Position numbers and translations under genes: made by a program. 64,000 nucleotides of DNA from Chloranthus sessilifolius (taxonomy: Eukaryota > Streptophyta > Magnoliopsida > Chloranthales > Chloranthaceae), in NCBI GenBank assembly GCA_021018995.1, contig CM037588.1, positions 79,705,765 to 79,769,764 on the forward strand, given 5' to 3'. The notes under the pieces were generated by a model. The model ran no database searches, was not told the origin of the DNA, and saw only the letters and a list, made by a program, of their open reading frames with translations. Below are positions 42,608 to 53,810 of the stretch, piece by piece (the stretch's first letter is position 1; every line of letters starts with the position of its first letter).

Positions 42608-45123
42608 TATAGACACCCTCATTTTATCTTCTCAAAATATACATTTTATTTGGTCAACCTTTGACATCATAACCCTGATATGGGAACCATGCACTGAAAC
42701 AATAGTGCATGACTGAACACAGGCTGAAATAATAGCTATGTGGCTCAGATCCCGACGTGCGGAGACTATATATTGAAATAATAGTATATAGTCGGAATGC
42801 TGACTAAAACAATAGTCTTGCATTTCAGACTAGTGACCAGACCTGGACAACCCCAGATTAAGCGCCTGAAACCCCGCGTGTAGTTCGATTGCACGCCAAA
42901 CCACAAACGCGCAATCAGTCCCCCTTTCAGGCCAAACTTCCTTTCTCAGACCATATCAAGACTCGATCATGCGCCTGAAATCAGATGTGCGATCGGATTG
43001 CACACCAGATCACCAACGTACAATTGGCCTACGCCCGACCTATCCTCACAGTCCTTCACCCCCAAGTTTCCTTGACTGAGCGCTTCTGAAGAGATGCTTA
43101 AGCAGATTGTGCACATCCTACCAAGCGTGCAATTAGCCCTAACGCTACTAGAACTAGAAAACTCGCTGAGCAAGTTAGCTGGTGGCCCACTGAGTCGGTG
43201 ACCGATTTAAAGCGATTAAGCGTTGGTAAACTAACACGCAATTCAGTTAAACACCTGAAAAAGAGCGCATAATTGAAGAAAAACCTATAAAATATTTTTT
43301 TCTTAATTCGCCCAAGGGGGGGGGGGTTGGAAAAAGGCTGGTAATTTGCAAGAGAGAACGGATTTTTTTAGGATTCCAAAACCAGAGAACTCCGAGGACA
43401 AATCCATAGAGCACCTTAATCATGGTTTCGAGATACAAGCTTCTAATGTTCGAGATTTCTCTCCGCAGCCCCGACCCTTAGGTAATGATTTAATTTTTAG
43501 TTCTGACCATAATTTCTAGCCTATAGATTTAGGATTCTTATTAGTTTTAATCATAGATTTTAATGTTCATTCAAAGACCATAGCACCCTTTTAGTCCGCA
43601 AAAATTATATATCTTGTTTTAATTCTTCGAATTCAGAACTAGTTCTTAATCCGATGGTCTAATTCATCGACCCTAGGCTCTAATTCCATTCTAAAATCTC
43701 AATCTATAGTCCTATCATTAATTTCTAGTTCTAATCCTTCGATTCAAAACCAGTCTTTAATCATATTGTCTAATTTTCTGATTTTGGACCTGAATTCAGT
43801 CCTAAAAATTAATTTTAATTCCTCAATTTAATATTTCTAAAAATCCTAAATATAATTTCAATTTTTTATAATTCTAGTTCATAGTTTAATTCATAATTAA
43901 TATTCTGAAAGCAATTCTAAAAAATCTAAAAATACTATTTGACGACTCAAAAATTCAATTTATCTTTAATCTCAGCCATCTGATTTGCCTAAGGGAGCTT
44001 ACGGAGGGTACTCGGGAACGAGCCCAATCCTCCTTAGCATAACGGGCCCAAAACAATTTTTTTTAGGAATTTTAGAAATAATTAATTTCTTTTGTTTTAT
44101 CCTTTTAGTATAATTAATTAGTAGGTTTATGTTATTTCAGCATATTTAATTAATTAAGTGCCTTAAATCTTAGTATGACTGATTAATCTCTTTAAATCAA
44201 AATTTAATTGATTAATTCCTTGCTTTAATTAAATTTGGTATGATTAATTTCATTACTTTAATTAGATTTTTAGTATAATTAATTCATTGCTTCAATTAGA
44301 ATTTCAATAAAGTTAGTTTACTTATTTCAATTAGATTCAAATAAAGATCAGTTCATTTGTTTTAATTATAAAAAATTAATTCATTTGCTTTAAATTAGAG
44401 TTTCAGATAAATTAGTCTTCCATTTCAATTAGAATTCTAATAGGACTGTTATAATTGCTTTAGTTAGAATTTCGATACAAGTAGTATACTTGGTTTAATT
44501 AGAATTCCAATACAACTAGCATGCTTGCTCTACTTAGAATCCTAGTACAATTAGCATGCTCAAATTAATTAAAGTTTCACTAGAACCAACATGCTTGCAC
44601 TCTTAGTACGATTAGGAGACCTGAGCATAATTAGACTTCTAATGGGATTAGGAGACTGAAATTAATTGGACTTTTAGTAGTACTAGAATACTAATATTAA
44701 TTAGACTTCTAATGAAACTAGGAAATTAACATTAACCGGACTCTTAACTGGATTAGAATAAACCTATATAACTAAATCCACAACAAAATGAAGGGAGCCT
44801 AAACTAACCAAAACTATAACCACGAAGGGAAATAAAAGGGGAAATTGAACTATCTAAATTAAAGAAAAAAGACTGCTGCTGACGTTCACTGGCAGATGAT
44901 TCAGTATAGAAGTTACCCATACCCGCTCTTAAGCGTGATTATTGACATGTTGCAGCGTCGATAAATATCTGCAGCTGGCGATCGCATCAAAGTAGGAACC
45001 TTCCTAGAAACCCCTTTATTTTTAACATTCCAAATGTCGCATCGCTAGAGTCCACTAGGACAAAATTGGGAGCCACTGATCCAACGGGAACCGAGAGGAA
45101 CTCAGAAAGAGCGCGCACCAACA
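42608..45123 (+). repeat. Tat-B 3' LTR (2516 bp)
   Basis: Aligns with 23048-25550 from end to end with many substitutions and few gaps. The first dinucleotide has mutated from TG to TA. Ends CCAACA directly before the AGTAG target duplication. Confidence 0.95.
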
Positions 45124-45128
45124 AGTAG
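45124..45128. other. Target-site duplication of Tat-B (right copy)
   Basis: AGTAG, identical to 23043-23047. Confidence 0.95.
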
Positions 45129-45388
45129 GAATATTTTGTTAATTCTTAGAAGTTCTTAACCCTAGTATGATTGATACCTCGGATCAAAACCTGTTATGGT
45201 TGGAGCTGGCTGATGGATAATTCTCTGGAAGGTTTGGTGAAGCATTTCAACTTGAACTAAATTAAGATACATCATAGCTTATGTGATTGATTGATGTATG
45301 TATAACTTATATAAAAAGAAAACCTAAGACACCTCTCATAGATAATATTTCTTCTTTAAACTCTTATGTGTTCTACTTATCCCTTAGG
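45129..45388 (+). other. CHR-1 leader, right part
   Basis: Resumes the CHR-1 leader after Tat-B. Open upstream codons run into gag at 45389, but no feature is recognised. Confidence 0.65.
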
Positions 45389-46320
45389 ATGGTGAGCATT
45401 AGAAGAATTCGACAATCACCTTCTCCTGAACCATCAACTCAGGAGAGTAATCACGATGAGGATGCTCTTGAACCTTGGGCCGGTTTGTATCGACACATTG
45501 AATGAATGACCGCTGTGATGATCGTAAATCAAGATCGAGGATGATCGCTGGTGGAAAAATTCCAGCAGATTAAGCCACCAACGTTTATGATGGCTTGTGA
45601 GCCAATGGCAGCTGTCAGTTGGCTAAAAAGGATTGAGAGATTGTTAATAGTTCTATGATGTCCTGAATCAGAATGGGTTGAACTGGTGACCTTTCTTTTT
45701 GAAGGAGAAGCTAGAAACTGGTGGGCAATAATAGTAGACGGAATCTTGATAGACGAACTCCCTATCCTTTGGCCATGATTCATGAGTTTATTCTATCAAG
45801 CTTACTTAACCAAGGTGCAATGCCAGAAGGAGACTGAATTCCTCTAACTAGAGCAAGGAGCTTTGGACAGTATAGCATCCAGTTTAACTCTCTCACTCGT
45901 TATGCGAGCCAATTGGTCCAAGATGAGGAATAGAAGGCGAGGAGTTTCAAAAGAGGATTGAAACCCAACATCCATTGCTTTGTGTCTCCATATCAATTGG
46001 AAACCTATGCGGCAATACTCGAGAAGGCCCTTCTGATTGAGGTCGAGAATGTTGAGTTCCTCGCAAGCCATGAGTTGAGGAATCAGAACAATCAAAAGAA
46101 TGAAATTGGAAAACCCTGACCTAACCGTCAAACTAGGAAGGGAGAGAAACCTAGGGAGAAGAAATACAAGGTCGAGGTAGTAACCCCTATAGAGAAACCA
46201 AAACAAGTGGCAGACCCTGCTAGCATTGTGAAAGAGTCGGCCATACTGCGACGACCTATCATTTAGCACTAGGCACTTGTTTCACTTACGGTCAGAGAGG
46301 ACACATGATAAGAGACTGTC
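45389..46320 (+). pseudogene. gag: CHR-1 gag (chromovirus type)
   Basis: ATG at 45389 begins MVSIRRIRQSPSPEPS. The capsid region is seen across frames: KPPTFMMACEPMAAVSWLKR, TFLFEGEARNWW and FYQAYLTKVQCQKE. It ends with two nucleocapsid fingers. The first reads C-x-H-C-E-R-V-G-H with its last Cys replaced. The second, CFTYGQRGHMIRDC at 46278-46319, has Tyr where the second Cys should be (TGC to TAC). Stops at 45503, 45539, 45656 and others. The series matches Tekay/Del gag. Confidence 0.85.
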
Positions 46321-46860
46321 TAATTTATCAAGTGAAGCAGGAGATAGCTGAAGGGAAGAAACCAGTGACTCAAGGACAAGTCTATGCTTTGACTAAAGGA
46401 GAGGCAAAAGCATCCCCTATCATCATTGCAGGTACGATGTTTGTTTTTCAGCAATTAGCTCAAGTTTTGATAGACCCTAGATCATCTCATTCTTTTATAT
46501 CGTCATATTCTAGTAAGATAAAGATAAAACCTGTGAAACATGCTGAGAAATGGCATGTAATTGCTCATACTAGTGAGCAAGTCAAGATTAGGATTGTACT
46601 TGTCATGTACCCTAGATATTAAGGATCACTCCCTTGAAGCCGATCTCTTTTTGTTCAACATGAGAGACTTTGACGTCATCCTTGGAATGGATTGGCTTTC
46701 ATTCCATCATGCTTGTCTGAATTGTCATGATAAGACTTTGACCTTGAGAATTCTTCGTCAACCTAAGACATTCCTGTCATTGATTAAAGAACCTTTGTCT
46801 TCACAACCCATAATTGTCTTTGCTTCTAATCTTGTATAACAAGAATGTGAACTCACCATG
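46321..46860 (+). pseudogene. CHR-1 aspartic protease
   Basis: Directly follows the zinc finger. The block ALTKGEAKASPIIIAGTMFV leads to VLIDPRSSHSFIS, where the active-site D-S-G/D-P-G triad reads DPR, probably inactive (GGA to AGA). The C-terminal signature is RDFDVILGMDWLSFHHACL (about 46660-46720). A frame change lies near 46615. Confidence 0.85.
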
Positions 46861-47860
46861 GATAGAGTCCCGATGATTAGAGAATTTTTGGACGTGTTCC
46901 CAGAAGAGTTATCTGGCTTACCACCATCTCGAGAGATCGAGTTTTGAATTGACCTGATACCCAGAACAAATCTTGTATCTTAGCCACCTTATCTAATGGC
47001 ACTGAAAGAGATGGATGAGTTGAAAAAGCAGTTGCAAGAACTTGAAGATAAACAGTACATTAGACAAAGTTCCTCACCCTGGGGAGCTCCAGTCTTAATC
47101 TTCAAGAAGAAAGAGGGTACCCTACGATTATGTATAGGTTATCACAAACTGAACCAAGTAACGATAAAGAACAAGTACCCTTTGCCTAGAATTGACAACT
47201 TGTTTGATCAACTGCAAACTGCTTGAGTCTTTTCTAAGATTGACTTGCGTACCGACTATCATCAGTTGCGAGTTCGTGAAGAAGATATTTCGAAGATTGC
47301 ATTCAAAACCTGATACAGTCACTATGAGTTTACAGTTATGCCCTTTGGTCTAACGAATGCCCTAACAACATTTATGGACCACATGAATCGGATTTTCAAG
47401 CCTTATCTTGATAAGTTTGTCATTCTCTTCATCGACGATATTCTGATATACTCACCGAACCTAGAAGAACATGAGAGGTACCTAGGGATTACCCTTACGA
47501 CTCTTCGAGAGCACCGGTTATATGTGAAGTTCTCAAAATGCGAGTTCTGATTGAAGAAAGTTACCTTCTTAGGACATGTAATGTTCGGAGATGGAGTCTC
47601 TGTTGATCTCGCTAAGATCGAAGCTGTGATGAGTTGGAAGAGACCAACCTCTATGACTAAGGTACATAGCTTCCTTGGACTAGCTGGCTATTATAGTCGG
47701 TTCATGGAAGGTTTCTCTAAATTGGCAAAATCGCTCACAAAACTGACTAAGAAGATGACCAAGTTTGAATGGACCCCTGCTCGTGAGCACAATATTCAAG
47801 AGTTGAAGAAGGGATTGACAACTGCACCGGTCTTGACCCTTCCTTCTGAAATTCATGGTT
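46861..47860 (+). pseudogene. CHR-1 reverse transcriptase
   Basis: Blocks in order: FPEELSGLPPSREIEF-like, [77 protein letters not shown] and the catalytic FIDDILIYS (FIDD at 47428-47439, intact). Then come VTFLGHV, PTSMTKVHSFLGLAGYYSRF and APVLTLP. Stops at 47224, 47312, 47548 and others. FxDDILIYS with LGLAGYYxRF is the chromovirus form. Confidence 0.92.
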
Positions 47861-48180
47861 ATGAAGTCTAGTGCAATGCATCCCACCTGGGATTGGGTTA
47901 CGTGTTAATGCAGAAGGGTAAGGTGATTGCTTATGTGTCACGACAACTGAAGGACCATGAAAGGAACTATCCGACGCTTGATTTAAAATTGGCTACAATC
48001 GTGTTTGCCTTGAAGATATGGCGACACTACCTGTATGGAGAAAAATTGGTCATTTATACTAACCATAAGAGTTTGACGTACCTTTTCACTCAGAAGGAGT
48101 TGAATTTGTGGTAGAGACGTTGGATGGAAACCCTGAAAGATTTTGATCGTGTGATACAATATCACGAGGGAAAGTAAATT
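47861..48180 (+). pseudogene. CHR-1 RNase H
   Basis: Recognised by [40 protein letters not shown] and [20 protein letters not shown]. Catalytic positions expected as CDAS, DLEL and YTDH carry Asn (codon 47875), Lys (47986) and Asn (48061); all three are G-to-A changes. It could not be active. Confidence 0.88.
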
Positions 48181-49741
48181 TAGTTGTTCATGCCCTAAGC
48201 AGGAAGGTTGAGCATGTCTCCACACTTGCTCATCTGACTTGTAGTACGACACCCCTGAATGACACTATTTCAAAGCTTATGGTAGCTAGCCTAAAGTTGA
48301 AATCATCAATCAGAAATAAGGAGATCAAAGTACAACACTTAGATCCTCAATTGGAGACTTTCTGACAGAAGGTGAGTGATGGCACACTCCCAGACTTTTC
48401 TTTTTCTTTCGACGGAGCCCTATGTTTTCGAAGGAGATTATGTGTTCTAAATAAAGCAGAGTTAACAAAGGAAATCTTGATGGAAGCACATCATTCAAAG
48501 TATGTTATTCACCCAGGAGGTACGAAGATGTATCATGACTTGAAATGAAACTATTGGTGACCTAGAATGAAGAAAGATGTTGTTGGATTCATTGGTCAAT
48601 GCTTGGTGTGTCAGTGAGTGCAAGCAGAACATCAGAGACCGGCAGGACCTTTACAGTGGTTAGATATCCCCAGTGGAAATGGGAACACATCACTATGGAC
48701 TTTGTGTCAAGACTCCCTACTACTGGTAAAGGATATGACAAGATGTGGGTAATCGTGGATTTCCTGATGAAATCGGCACATTTCTTGGCTACGAAGAAGA
48801 CTGCTTCGCTTGAGCAAATAACCAGATTGTACATTTCTGAAATTGTACGACTCCTTGGCGTACCCTTGTCCATTATATCAAATCGAGATTCCCATTTTAC
48901 CTCAAAGTTTTGGCGATCATTTCAAAAATTCCTGGGAACCAAGATTAAGTTGAGTACAACCTACCATCCCCAAACTGATGGACAATTTGAATGGGCGATT
49001 TAAATCCTAGAAGATATGCCGAGGGCCTGTGTTATCAACTTTCAAAGAAGTTGGGACCAATACTTGCTTTTGTGCAAGTTTGCCTACAATAACAACTATC
49101 AGAGCAACATTAAAATGGCACTGTATGAAGCCCTGTATGGAAGACTCTATCGATCTCCGCATTCCTAGAGTGAAGTTAGAGAAAGACAGATACTCGGCCC
49201 CAAATTGGTCCATATCACTATTGAGAAGATTAAACTGATTCGATCCTGATTGTAAACTGCACAAGATCGACATAAGAGTTTTACCGATAAGAAGAGGCGG
49301 ATATTGGAATTCGAAGTTGAAGAGATGGATTTTATTAGAGTATCTCCGATGAAAGGTGTGATTCGGTTCTATTAACAAGGCAAGTTGAAGCCCTGTTATA
49401 TTGGACCTTATCCTATAATTGAGAAGATTGAAATCATAGAATACTGGCTACAACTTCCTGAAGAGATGACACGAATACATAATGTATTCCATGTATCTAT
49501 ACTGCAACGATATATTTTGAATCCAAGTCACTTGTTTCAGGAAGAAGTTATCAAACTTTGTGTCGATCTGACTTACATGGAGCGACCCATGCAAATTCTG
49601 GATTAGAGTGAACAACAATTTTGTTCTAAAACTATCCCCCTTGTGAATGTACTTTGGAGGAACCAAGACGTTGAAAGCGCTACCTGGGAGTTAGAGTCCA
49701 AAATGCGAATGCACTACCCTCATCAATTTGAAGGTACCTGA
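48181..49741 (+). pseudogene. CHR-1 integrase with C-terminal chromodomain-like motif
   Basis: HHCC finger spans EAHHSKYVIHPGGTKM to GQCLVCQ (48483-48615). Core: EHITMDFVSRLP with catalytic Asp at 48698; SIISNRDSHFTSKFW, where the second Asp is Asn (48881, G-to-A); and QTDGQFEWAI with Glu at 48989, spaced D-x35-E. The C-terminal GPY-like part has LKPCYIGPYPIIEKI and IHNVFHVSILQRYI. The last segment, PLVNVLWRNQDVESATWELE, is the chromodomain-type tail of Tekay/Del elements. It ends with TGA at 49739. Frameshifts near 49010 and 49250. Confidence 0.9.
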
Positions 49742-50568
49742 ATAACCTTAAAATTTTAGTTATGAAATTTGGGCTGCTTGAATATGACTTTGAATGCTTG
49801 AATAGATAGATAGTCAAAGTATAGCATTCTTGCTTTAAAATATGTTTTTACTTATGCATATGGTCACATAAATGAGCCTTTGATTTTCTGGATACAATTA
49901 CTCGAATATGATGCCACTTGCTTGATATGAACTCCAAATTTGTTTTGAATATGAATTTGGTTACATGATATGAACATGATTACATGAAATGAATTTGGTT
50001 ACACAACTTCAGGCTAGTATTTGGCATCCCCGGACTACTTCATAGTGATTTGACTTTGGATACAGTACATGCTAGATGATTGGGTTTTGATAGATTGACA
50101 TAGTCATGATTTTCTTGCGTTACTTCTTTTGATATGGATTGATCTCTTTGCATTATATGATATGATTTTTGCTATTGATTCTGTTTATATTATATATGCT
50201 TGATAGGTGTGATTAGATTGTTTAATATCACCAGAAATGGTGATATAGATTGATTGATTGATATTGACTGCTTTGGGTTGATTTGACGTCACAAATAAAA
50301 GTCACCGATCGACCACATACCCGAGAGATTTAAATAAATAAGATTTTCTCGACTAGATGATAAACGAAAATGATTGTCTGCCAACAAACCAACCTTAACT
50401 TGAGTAAAAATCTTTACTGTCTAGGCCATAGGCAATAACTATCAAGGTCAGTCAACTAGCGTACCCTCCTATAAAACATAAATAGGAGACCGATCGCACC
50501 TACCGACAACATAATGGAAAGCTTACCTTGATCCTGACTTTCTTCTATAATTTTTTTATTTTTTTTAG
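49742..50568 (+). other. CHR-1 spacer between pol and the extra gene
   Basis: AT-rich. 49935-50010 holds repeats of GAATTTGGTTACA and ATGATATGAACATG. A TATAAAA at 50470-50476 lies about 100 bp before the extra gene's ATG and could be its own promoter. 50541-50568 is a T-rich tract ending in AG. Confidence 0.5.
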
Positions 50569-53045
50569 ATGAGCGAGACCCTGACGGTGAGGTTAGAAAA
50601 AGAACGTGATGAACTAGAAGAGGAGCAAGAGTTCCAACATGAAGAATTTGAACTCAATAAGTGCTCGATCAAAATAATAGAGGACCGTCGAGAATCACTC
50701 CCTAGAACTATGGGTGAGAACTCTATCCTCCGGGGAACATTTCATAACTTGCTAGGCCATATCCCAAGGCCCAACCCAGAGTGAAAAAGTTTATGCTGCA
50801 CATATCACAAATCTTGAAGAGGAGATGCGAATACTTGTTATAATGAGAAAGGATGATGATAAGGGACTTGACCACATAGTAGCTCGGTTAGAACAAGTAG
50901 ATAAATGACTAGGCGAGATAACCCAACGCCTAGATAGAATAGAAGAACTCTAAAAGGATTAGGAGCCTAATTATGAGGACTTTTTGGATTTACTATTTTT
51001 TCAAAAGATTTTTGGGGAAAACAAAATCGTTCTTTTTGAATTTTGTGGTATTTTGTGCTATGCCTTGCCATTTATTTTGTGGCAAAGGCAATCATTTTGG
51101 AATTAGTTTGAAACATGTGGATTAGTATTTTATTTTGGCCTTGTCCAAAAACTTGAAGTACTTTACTTAATAGTTTTGAAAGCAAGCATTGTGAGAAAAA
51201 TTGTGAAAAATTGGGAAAGAATATTTTGGGTGTTTTGAGAAAAATATATTTTGAAATTTGGTCATCCTCATTTTCTCATATCATTGAGAATAACGTCTTA
51301 TTTTTGCATTTATTACCCACATGTCTATCTCGTTCTGGTCAAATATTTACACCTACAAACCTTTGTCTTAAAAACCTTGGTTATAAAGAAAATAGAAAAT
51401 TTGAAAATGTTGTACACAATTTCCTTTCAGATTCTTACTAGAAAAAAGAAACTTGACCTTGTTTCAGATTAACCCAGTATACGGAACCCTTAACACCATA
51501 GAAGTGAATAGGGAGACCTTATTAGAATAATTTACTTTCCTAAAGAGCTCGCTCGAACATAACCAAGAGATCTTGCCTGAGAGCGTACTCGAAGACCGTT
51601 GGATAAGGACTACCACTCAAGTATTGTTGAGTGTACTTCGATAGGATAAGGAGAGGAGAGCTCGAGGCAAGTTGAGACGTATAGAAGTCAACTTTAAGGA
51701 AGACATGAAATGCTTGAATGCCCTTGAAAAGAGCCTAAAGAAACTAATAGAAAATATAGAGAAGTTGCAACCTAAGACATATATCCCTGGGCTGTAAGAG
51801 TAGATTTTTGAAATTTTTGATAGGATCATTTTGTCTTGATGTATACTCCCATGAGAAAAATGACTTGTAGAACTTTGATGTTAACTTTTAGATGAAGATG
51901 CTAATGGAATGATATGAAAATTTTGAAATGAAGATCAAAATTTTTATTACACATGGCAATCTTGTAGTTAGAAATTATGTTACAATACGTCAAAGTAAAA
52001 CCTCAATTGTCACTAAACACAAATATCTTACAGATGGATGCATACAGTCGAATTCTTGAAATGCTACACGAAATCCAACAAGGGAGAAAAATACTATGTA
52101 GGTACGAACACATGTACCTACGGCAAATAAAGGACCCCGAAAATATGTTGACATGCATTCAAAAGAAAAATTACAACATATGAAGAGAAAGATACACCGT
52201 GGAACATTTTGCCACGACACCTTTAGCTCGCACTAAAGAAAACAATACCAAAGTAACTTACTGATTAGTCTAGAAACCCATCGTGAATGGGAAGATTACT
52301 TCCAATTTATGGGGGAAAAAGTGTATGACCGAACCCGATCTTTGCTATGCAGAACACAACAGTTAATCCATTTATATGAACAAGCTCTCTGTGAGAAGAA
52401 GGAAGGTAAGAATTGTAATAAACCCAAATTAGACTAGAATGATTAAGTGCATCTTAATTACTTTTAATCTGTAAGAACACTCAAAATTCCATATGTCAAG
52501 TTGATATTATTCTTATTTGATTGAAAATCATCAAAACAAACGTGTTTCTATAAACAATCTTGGTGTTTTCACAGATAGGAAGTACAATGACTCTCCTAGA
52601 AACGATGACGAAACTGATGCGTAAAATGAAGAAACTAGAACAAGAAGAGCCGCTCTTCTTCCATCAATGTGCTTTGCACAGATTGTCGATCCAATACCTT
52701 GAGACCCACATCAACAACTTGACTAGCGAGAAACACATTTTGGCAATTCGTGTTTCTCTCCTTAGAGGAAACCCACCCGATAAACATGAAACTGTCTGAA
52801 ACATGAACGATGTGAAACAAAGACTCCGAAATTGTAAATGGCATCTCACTAAAGAGATTATTGAACTTTGTCAGAGTAAGGGGATTCTGATGACCATTAG
52901 AGAGGAAATCGATAGGCTCGATGCCATTTTAGTTGCGACTGAGGCCCTAATGGAAATTGCAGGTAATTCCAAAACATTTCATAAAGTTTTGAGTCTGAGG
53001 ACAGAATCCAGTTTAAGGAGGGGAGGATGTAACACCTACCCCTAG
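50569..53045 (+). pseudogene. Extra coiled-coil coding region of CHR-1, apparently spliced
   Basis: Four blocks of coding-like sequence, each preceded by a T-rich acceptor. E1 starts at 50569 (after TTTTTTTTAG) with LEKERDELEEEQEFQHEEFE and, after a frameshift, NLEEEMRIL and ITQRLDRIEEL. E2 starts at 51468 (after TTGTTTCAG) with LRRIEVNFKEDMKCLNALEK; possible donor GTAAGAG at 51794. E3 is 52034-52405 (after TCTTACAG), with MDAYSRILEMLHEIQQGRK and LIHLYEQALCEKKE; donor GTAAGA. E4 starts at 52575 (after TTTTCACAG) with LLETMTKLMRKMKKLEQEE and TIREEIDRLDAILVATEAL. The E4 frame runs on through the polypurine tract and stops at 53043, inside the LTR. Stops are CGA/CAA/CAG-type. I recognise no family and no signal peptide or membrane helix; it looks like a long helical protein. 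Confidence 0.65.
53015..53027 (+). other. Polypurine tract, CHR-1
   Basis: AAGGAGGGGAGGA directly before TGTAACACC. It overlaps the last codons of the extra coding frame. Confidence 0.9.
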
Positions 53046-53810
53046 ATCCTTGTGTTGGTCAAATTTTTGACTAGACACTTGTGTGACCTGACTGTGCCAG
53101 GTGACTGCTTGAGGCCAGGTTCACTAAAAACCTTAAGGCACCCACCATAAAATGGTAGAAGAGTTACTATTAGTAGTGGCACTTGTAGGGAACTTTATTT
53201 AATTGGATGGGTGTGCTAGAAAAACTAATGAGACGCACATCACATCTCATTCCCAAAAATTAACCCGGATTATTGCATGGATAGAAGTTTGACTCAAGGT
53301 TTGCCTCGAAATAGGCCTGGACTTTGGTGGTGATGAGGGTATCATCGCCAATGGATTGGATTTTAGAAATTGTCACAAGGTTTATAGATATGTCAAGTTA
53401 AAGTTAAGTGTTGGCGATGTGCCAACACCGAGAGTTAAGTGTTAGTGCTTTTCACACATGGGTGTCATTTCTTTTAAATCCACTAAAAGCTCAAGGGTAA
53501 ATATAATTAATTTTCCTAAATTTTGAAATTTGAAATTAAGATTTTTCAAATCTCTAGTTAATCCTCACCATTGATCTATTTGACTCAAAGTTGACCCATC
53601 TTACACCACCCATTTTACCTTGGGGAAATCTAGGGGTATAATATGCAACAACTTGCATGGACCACAAGATCTAGGAGAAAGTGGGCATTCAGATCAATTG
53701 GGGACATAGAAAACTACAAAAGACAAGCCAATTAGAGATGTGTGGTGGAGAAAAGGGGTCAAAGGTCAAGGGTGTGTGGGAGCTTGGAGGAGAGAGAGAG
53801 AGAGAGAGAG
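53028..53810 (+). repeat. CHR-1 3' LTR, truncated by CHR-2
   Basis: Aligns with 5246-6060: same TGTAACACCTACCCCTAGATCC start, same Athila-free order and same GA run at its end. It is interrupted at 53811; the rest must lie to the right of the window. Confidence 0.9.

Larger units (their letters stand above)
23048..45123 (+). mobile_element. Tat-B: complete 22-kb Tat/Ogre-like retrotransposon
   Basis: About 2.5-kb LTRs (23048-25550 and 42608-45123), PBS at 25554, gag-pol pseudogene 25691-34524 with the Tat-specific dual RNase H, a long 3' non-coding part and a polypurine tract at 42595. The 8-kb region between pol and the 3' LTR contains an antisense intron-bearing gene and several repeat arrays. 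Size, layout and domain order fit the Ogre/Tat group. The LTRs differ at many positions, so it is not a recent insertion. It sits in the leader of CHR-1. Confidence 0.95.
5172..53810 (+). mobile_element. CHR-1: giant Tekay/Del-type chromovirus, interrupted by Athila-B, Tat-B and CHR-2
   Basis: The model rests on four points. (1) An LTR starting TGTAACACCTACC occurs at 5246 and again at 53028; the two copies stay alignable for about 780 bp, up to the CHR-2 insertion. (2) An LTR end reading GGGGCGTGACA at 22889 is followed by an initiator-Met PBS. (3) A chromovirus-type gag-PR-RT-RNaseH-IN-chromodomain series lies at 45389-49741. (4) A polypurine tract lies directly before 53028. With Athila-B and Tat-B removed, the LTR is about 6.3 kb and the internal region about 8.1 kb. 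The LTR end at 22889 can only be matched to the start at 5246 by continuity, because the second LTR is cut off; that is the weakest link. Confidence 0.65.

Noticed and set aside
49742-53027. A separate LTR or inserted element between CHR-1 pol and its 3' LTR
   Set aside because: No TG..CA termini, PBS, PPT or target duplication could be found inside; the coding-like blocks and the single PPT at 53015 favour an extra gene region of CHR-1.
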